64,000 nt of DNA from Epiperipatus broadwayi (Eukaryota > Onychophora > Udeonychophora > Euonychophora > Peripatidae). The translations under genes were made by a program, and so were the position numbers. The stretch lies in assembly GCA_028023455.1 (NCBI GenBank), contig JAQFVV010006544.1:370001-434000 (forward strand). The letters run 5' to 3'. The notes under the pieces are model-generated. The model did no database searches, had not been told where the DNA came from, and saw only the letters and a program-made list of their open reading frames with translations. Numbering within the stretch: position 1 is the first letter of the stretch; each line of letters opens with the position of its first letter. This document shows positions 59,577 through 64,000 of the stretch, in pieces.

Positions 59577-60743
59577 ATGTATACAATTATGACAGACAAA
59601 AATAAAGCATGGCCTTTATTCCCAGGAGGCTGTAAAGTCACCAACCAAGGCAGCGGTTGGTGGCCGAAGGCGGAGGGTGCTAAGAATCCCCTGATTGTGG
59701 ACCCAGGCTGCCATTTGATGATAACTTTTTATTTAGATACTTACAACTGCAGATCACTTTCAAGTGAAGGAAGATTGCAAGAATTAGAAGAAGAACTCTC
59801 TTATATTAAATGGGACATTGTTGGACTTTGTGAAGTTAGAAGAAAAGGTGAAGAGACAATTGATTTAAAAAGTGGACATATACTCTATTATAAAGGCACA
59901 AATATTGGAAATACAAGTGGAGTAGGATTCATTATAAATAAAAAGTGGAAGAACAATATTGTGGAGATTGATGGTGTATCAGACAGAGTGGCAAGATTAG
60001 TTATACAACTTAATAGCAGATGTCAAATGCAGATAATTCAGGTTTATGCCCCAACAAGTTCTCATAGTGATGAAGTAATAGAAGATTTTTATATGGATGT
60101 ACAAAAGGCTTTTGATCAGAGTAAACAACATTTTAAAATCGTTATGGGAGTCTTTGATGCTAGAATTGGTAAACAAATGAAAGATGAAAGTGCTGTAGGT
60201 AATTTTGGTTATGGTAATAGAAATGAGAGAGGACATAGACTTGTGGAGTTTGCAGAAAAATAAAAACTTTATATTATGAATTCTTTTTTTGAGAAAAATG
60301 TTAAAAGGAAATGGACATGGAAGCATCCAAATGAAGGTACAGCAGAATTGGATTATATTTTGACTAATAGGAAATACATATTTCAAGATTGTAATGTTCT
60401 TAATAAATTTAACACAGGAAGTGATCATCGATTAGTAAGATGTAAGATACGTGTTAATGTGAAACTAGAGAGACAAAAATTATTAAGAAAAACAATATTT
60501 ACAGTTGATATTCCTAATCTTCAGAAACATTCTAATGAATTTAAATTAGAATTTAGAAATCGGTTTCAAGTATTAGTAGATTTTGAGCATGATTCAGATT
60601 TGAATGAAATTAATATGAAAATAACTGATACACTTTTAAAAACTGCAACAAAGATAGCTGGTAGAAAAAAGCAGCAATTGACCAATAAAATTTCTACTGA
60701 GACTAGAGAATTTATGAAGAAAAGAAGGAATATGAAGATATAG
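59577..60743 (+). pseudogene. LINE A2 endonuclease region, active site mutated
   Basis: MTDKNKAWPLFPGG, TYNCRSLS, GLCEVRRKGEE, QVYAPTSS, then MGVFDARIG where A1 has MGDFNARIG: the catalytic Asp has become Val and the Asn has become Asp. It continues with LDYILTNRKY and GSDHR. Stops at 60261-60263 (GAA to TAA) and 60741-60743 (TAC to TAG), compared with A1, interrupt it in a constant frame. Length and motif order match A1. It cannot nick DNA by this domain. Confidence 0.9.
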
Positions 60744-60788
60744 AAAAATGATGCATTAAAAAGAATTGAATATCTCGAATTTTGTAAA

Positions 60789-62590
60789 ATGGTGCGGAAA
60801 AGAGTTGAAAATGATATAAGAAAGTATAATTGTGAACTAGCAAGGAAAGCTGTGGAAGAAAATAAAAGTCTTAAGAATGTAAAACAACATTTTGGTATTG
60901 GTAGGAAATTTATATTTGCAATAAGAAGAAAAGATGGAATTGTTACTAAAAAGAGAGATGACATCATGAAATTGGTAGAACATTTTTATCAAGAATTATA
61001 TAGTAATAAAGAACAAGTACCTCATATATCTATTACATCTTCCGAATTGCCCAGAATTTTAAATGAAGAAGTGAGACATGCAATTAAATGTATGAAGAAG
61101 GCAAAGGCTCCAGGTAATGATGGAATTATAATTGATATATTAAAAGAAGCAGGTGAAGAAATAGAAAAAATTTTAGCAAAGTTATATACCAAATGTCTAA
61201 ATGATAAAGATGTACCGGATGATTGGAAGAATGCAGTAATAATATTAATATTTACAAAAGGTGATGATTGGAAGAATGCAGTAATAATATTAATATTTAA
61301 AAAAGGTGATAAAGAAGATATTAGAAATTACAGACCTATCAGCCTTTTATCAGTTTTATATAAAATTTTTACCAAGATAATTACAACTCGTCTACAGAGA
61401 ACATTGGATTTCCACCAACCAAGAGAACAAGCTGGATTTAAAAGTGGTTTTAGTACAGTAGATCATATCCAGGTGTTGAGAGAAGTTATAGAAAGGACAA
61501 ATGAATATGAGTTGTCATTATGTTTTGGATTTGTAGATTATGAAAAGGCATTTGATTCTATAAACATTTCTTCAGTGATTAAAGCATTGGATCATCAAGG
61601 TATAGATCCAGGATATTGTCATATTTTGAAGAATATTTATAAAAATGCAACCGCAACAATTAGATTACATAATGATACTGGGAAAGTCAACATTGAGAAA
61701 GGTGTAAGACAAGGTGACTCCATATCCCCAAAACTTTTTACAGCAGTGCTGCAAGAAGTATTTTGTGGATTAAAATGGGAAACTAAAGGAGTGAAAGTAA
61801 ATGGAGATTATTTAAGTCATTTAGATTTCGCAGATGATGTAGTTGTTTTTGCAAATAATGCTTCAGAGCTGCAGGATATGTTGCAGGAATTATCAGATGA
61901 AAGTAGGAAAGTAGGACTAAAGATAAATGTTCAAAAGACTAAAGTAATGTTTAATCGATTTGTTCAAAATATGAAAATAAAGATTGATTATGATGAATTA
62001 GAAGAAGTTAACAGTTACAAATACCTTGGTCAGATTATTAATACAGATGGAAACATAATGGAAGAAATTAATCATAGAATTAAACTTGGTTGGAGTGCTT
62101 TTGGTAGAAATAACTTGATACTAAAAGGAAATATGCCTATGTGTTTGAAAAGGAAGGTTTTTAACAAATGTGTTTTACCAGTTCTTACTTATGGATCTGA
62201 GACTTGGACACTTAATAGATGAGCAATACAGAGACTTCAGACCACTCAAAGAAGTATGGAGAGATGTATGTTGGGAGTAACACGAAGAAATCGAAACGCA
62301 ATGTATGGGTAAGAGAACAAACAGGTGTTACTGACCTCATTGAAAAAATTAAAAGATTGAAGTGGAGTTGGGCTGGTCATATTGCTAGAAGAGATGATAC
62401 TAGATGGACAATTGAAATTTTAAACTGGATTCCAAGAGATTGTAAAAGTCCCAGAAAGAGACCACATGTGAGATGGATGGATGAAATAAGAAAGTGTGCA
62501 GGGGTGATGTGGAGAAGAGAAGCTGAAGATCGGAGAAGATGGATTAAACTTGGAGAGACCTTCATCCTGCAGTGGATTGATAATGGTTGA
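60789..62590 (+). pseudogene. LINE A2 reverse transcriptase and C-terminus
   Basis: Same frame as the endonuclease. RT blocks: KAPGNDGIIIDILKEA, NYRPISLLSVLYKIFTK, EQAGFKSGFSTVDHI, FVDYEKAFDSI (A), VRQGDSISPKLF (B), LDFADDVVVFANN (C). The three catalytic Asp are intact. A TGA at 62220-62222 (A1 has GAA) and a 1-bp loss near 62296 put the C-terminal domain (WSWAGHIARRDDTRW, RKRPHVRWMDEIRK) in another frame. A 45-bp in-frame duplication (61218-61307) adds 15 residues in the fingers. Confidence 0.92.
61218..61307 (+). repeat. 45-bp in-frame tandem duplication in LINE A2 RT
   Basis: gatgattggaagaatgcagt... occurs at 61218-61262 and again at 61263-61307, absent from A1, with one base difference (tttac/tttaa). 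It repeats DDWKNAVIILIF and the following Thr/Lys-Lys-Gly. Confidence 0.92.
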
Positions 62591-62607
62591 TAATGATGAT
62601 GATGATG

Positions 62608-62618
62608 ACAAGTGATAT
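62608..62618. repeat. Target-site duplication of LINE A2 (right)
   Basis: acaagtgatat directly after the TGA-repeat tail; pairs with 59252-59262. Confidence 0.88.
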
Positions 62619-64000
62619 AATAGTTTGTTTTCTCAAATTGTCACAGAAATTAAAATGATAGACCTGCATCTTTTGGTTTTAATTTTTGAATTAATTTATA
62701 TTAATACTTTAATGCAGAATTTATTACATTGTGTAAAAATTTTAGCATTTATTTATGCATAACCTAGACATTTTCTACAGTTTACACTTTTAATTTATTG
62801 TATTTAATATTTTCAGTATTATTAATAAATACAAATATATGTGATCATTAAGAAAATAACAATATATATATTGTTTTCATTATTGTGTGTGTGTAGTTGA
62901 AGAAATATATGTGGTTTCTTTTTTGAAGAAAATATATTCAACTTAATAAAAAACAAATTCTGATTATTGTGAAAATTAAGTTAAAGATTATATAGTAGCA
63001 GTTAGTTGTTATTTATTGTTGAACACATTGATCTAGTTAATAGTTTACAATGGCTATAACAAATTAATTGGTTCCAGAATGCCATCTTTTATATCATCTG
63101 TTTGTTTTAGCTGAAATTGAAATTTACATATTTAGGGAGAATTATTTAGACCCATAGCCTAACCAAAATTAGTATTCAAAGCAACCATTTAAGCAGCAAA
63201 AAATCAAAAATATAATTGTAAAAATATCTACATAATTAATTGCTATACATTCTGTGCAGTTAAATTTTAATGAAAACTAATAAAAACATAAAATTAAAAT
63301 GTAAACAAACTTGCACATACTAATCATTCATTTCACTACTTCCACTTTCTTAACTGATATTGATCACCGCAGTTCTATCTGTGATTGTATTTTCTGCATG
63401 CTCTATAATGATAAACAATTCAATTTTTTTTCTTTATTCTGTAAACCTTTCTGTCATTGCACTCTTTCATAGTATTGCTAATTTTTTCCAAATGATTGCC
63501 TTATTATTTTGGTTACTTGCCATTTGATTTATTTACATTAGCAAAAGTGTTTTCATTTCTTCTAATGGTTAACTGCTCAAGCTGAACATTTTAAAACTAT
63601 CTGTGCACTTTTTAGTTCATTTTTTTTAACATGGTGAAGGTTGTGATTTAATTATCACATTCAGAACTTAAATTGCCAATTGTTTATCAGCTTCTTTTTT
63701 TAGAAATGATCTTTAGTTGTGAAAAAAAGTGAAAGATTTATCATGTGAAAATTATTGGATGATATTAGAACATTAATTTTTTAATACTATTTTTCTTTTT
63801 GAATCATGGTTAAAATTAATATTTGTGCTTATAAAAAGAATTAAAAAAAATAGAAGTTGAACAAATTGCAGAAATACCATATACATATAAATTCTCTAGA
63901 TGTTGCTGAAACTGATATTTTACAATCAGCTTATAGCATTTATTACAGCATAGTTTATTTCAGTTCAGTGGTCTTTATCAATATAGAAATTCTATATTTA
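62619..64000. other. Ubiquilin last intron, AT-rich to the window end
   Basis: No exon, LINE or TIR element recognised. A short (TG)n run lies at about 62885-62896. Confidence 0.5.

Larger units (their letters stand above)
59263..62607 (+). mobile_element. LINE A2: full-length RTE/BovB-like insertion with 11-bp TSD
   Basis: 3345 bp between two copies of acaagtgatat. About 310 bp of 5' UTR, one EN-RT coding region (59577-62590) and a tail of ATAATGATGATGATGATG type, ended by the second duplication copy. The intact duplication and full length indicate one of the younger insertions here, though the coding region has three nonsense codons, one frameshift and a mutated EN active site. The first 39 bp are missing from A1, showing that A1 is slightly 5'-truncated. 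Confidence 0.93.

Noticed and set aside
60276-60743. Separate gene from the A2 endonuclease
   Set aside because: Same frame as 59577-60263, split only by a nonsense codon; one pseudogene.
43721-64000. Further ubiquilin exon (PGGYxALRR-type) in the last intron
   Set aside because: No matching codons with splice signals found on the + strand; reported as absent from the window.

Overview
This window is AT-rich metazoan nuclear DNA from a repeat-laden genome. An arthropod is likely, and a chelicerate such as a spider is possible, but the species cannot be fixed from the sequence. The evidence is short GT-AG exons of a conserved animal gene in introns of 1.5 to over 20 kb, several non-LTR retrotransposon families and several DNA-transposon families. 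There is nothing prokaryotic: no operons, Shine-Dalgarno sites or CRISPR arrays.

The one host gene I can support is ubiquilin (UBQLN), on the + strand. Eight consecutive internal coding exons lie at 10950-11052, 19964-20013, 22687-22719, 28859-28955, 30887-30924, 37791-37916, 42119-42169 and 43643-43720. They join in one open frame of 576 nt (192 codons). They encode the second half of the ubiquitin-like domain, an Ala/Gln and Gly-rich linker, and the STI1-type chaperone repeats. I could not find the first coding exon(s) upstream of 10950. The 3' part (more STI1, UBA) must lie beyond position 64000, so the last intron seen is at least 20.28 kb.

The rest is mostly transposable elements. LINE family A is RTE/BovB-like, with one EN-RT ORF and a (TGA)n tail. 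It has five copies: A1 1295-4543 (+), A5 35498-37700 (-), A4 55560-56622 (+), A3 58471-59225 (-) and A2 59263-62607 (+, with an 11-bp target-site duplication). LINE family B is CR1/Jockey-group-like, with a coiled-coil plus SGNH-esterase ORF1, an EN-RT ORF2 and a (TCACA)n-like tail. It has four copies: B4 8780-8862, B1 14563-14981 (-), B2 15272-19042 (+) and B3 44333-about 49760 (-, near full length, with tandem 5' UTR monomers). All sizeable copies are broken by stops, frameshifts or truncation.

DNA transposons include two pogo/Tigger-like TA-flanked elements (29207-30360, 31358-32617), two other TA-flanked TIR elements (8441-9396, 21173-22139), a 1.85-kb element with 38-bp TIRs and an 8-bp duplication (33089-34936, perhaps Merlin-like), and two hairpin MITE-like elements (about 280-662, 26421-26659). 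There are also tRNA-derived SINE-like remnants, a possible Penelope GIY-YIG remnant (973-1143) and an LTR-like unit (12943-15022).

The most unusual structure is a 482-bp inverted repeat at 25258-25739. Its arms are 235 nt and identical by eye, its spacer is 12 nt, and it is flanked by 19-bp direct repeats. I found no convincing new multi-gene system. The interest lies in this palindrome, the nested insertion history, and LINE family B with its esterase ORF1 and 5' UTR repeats.
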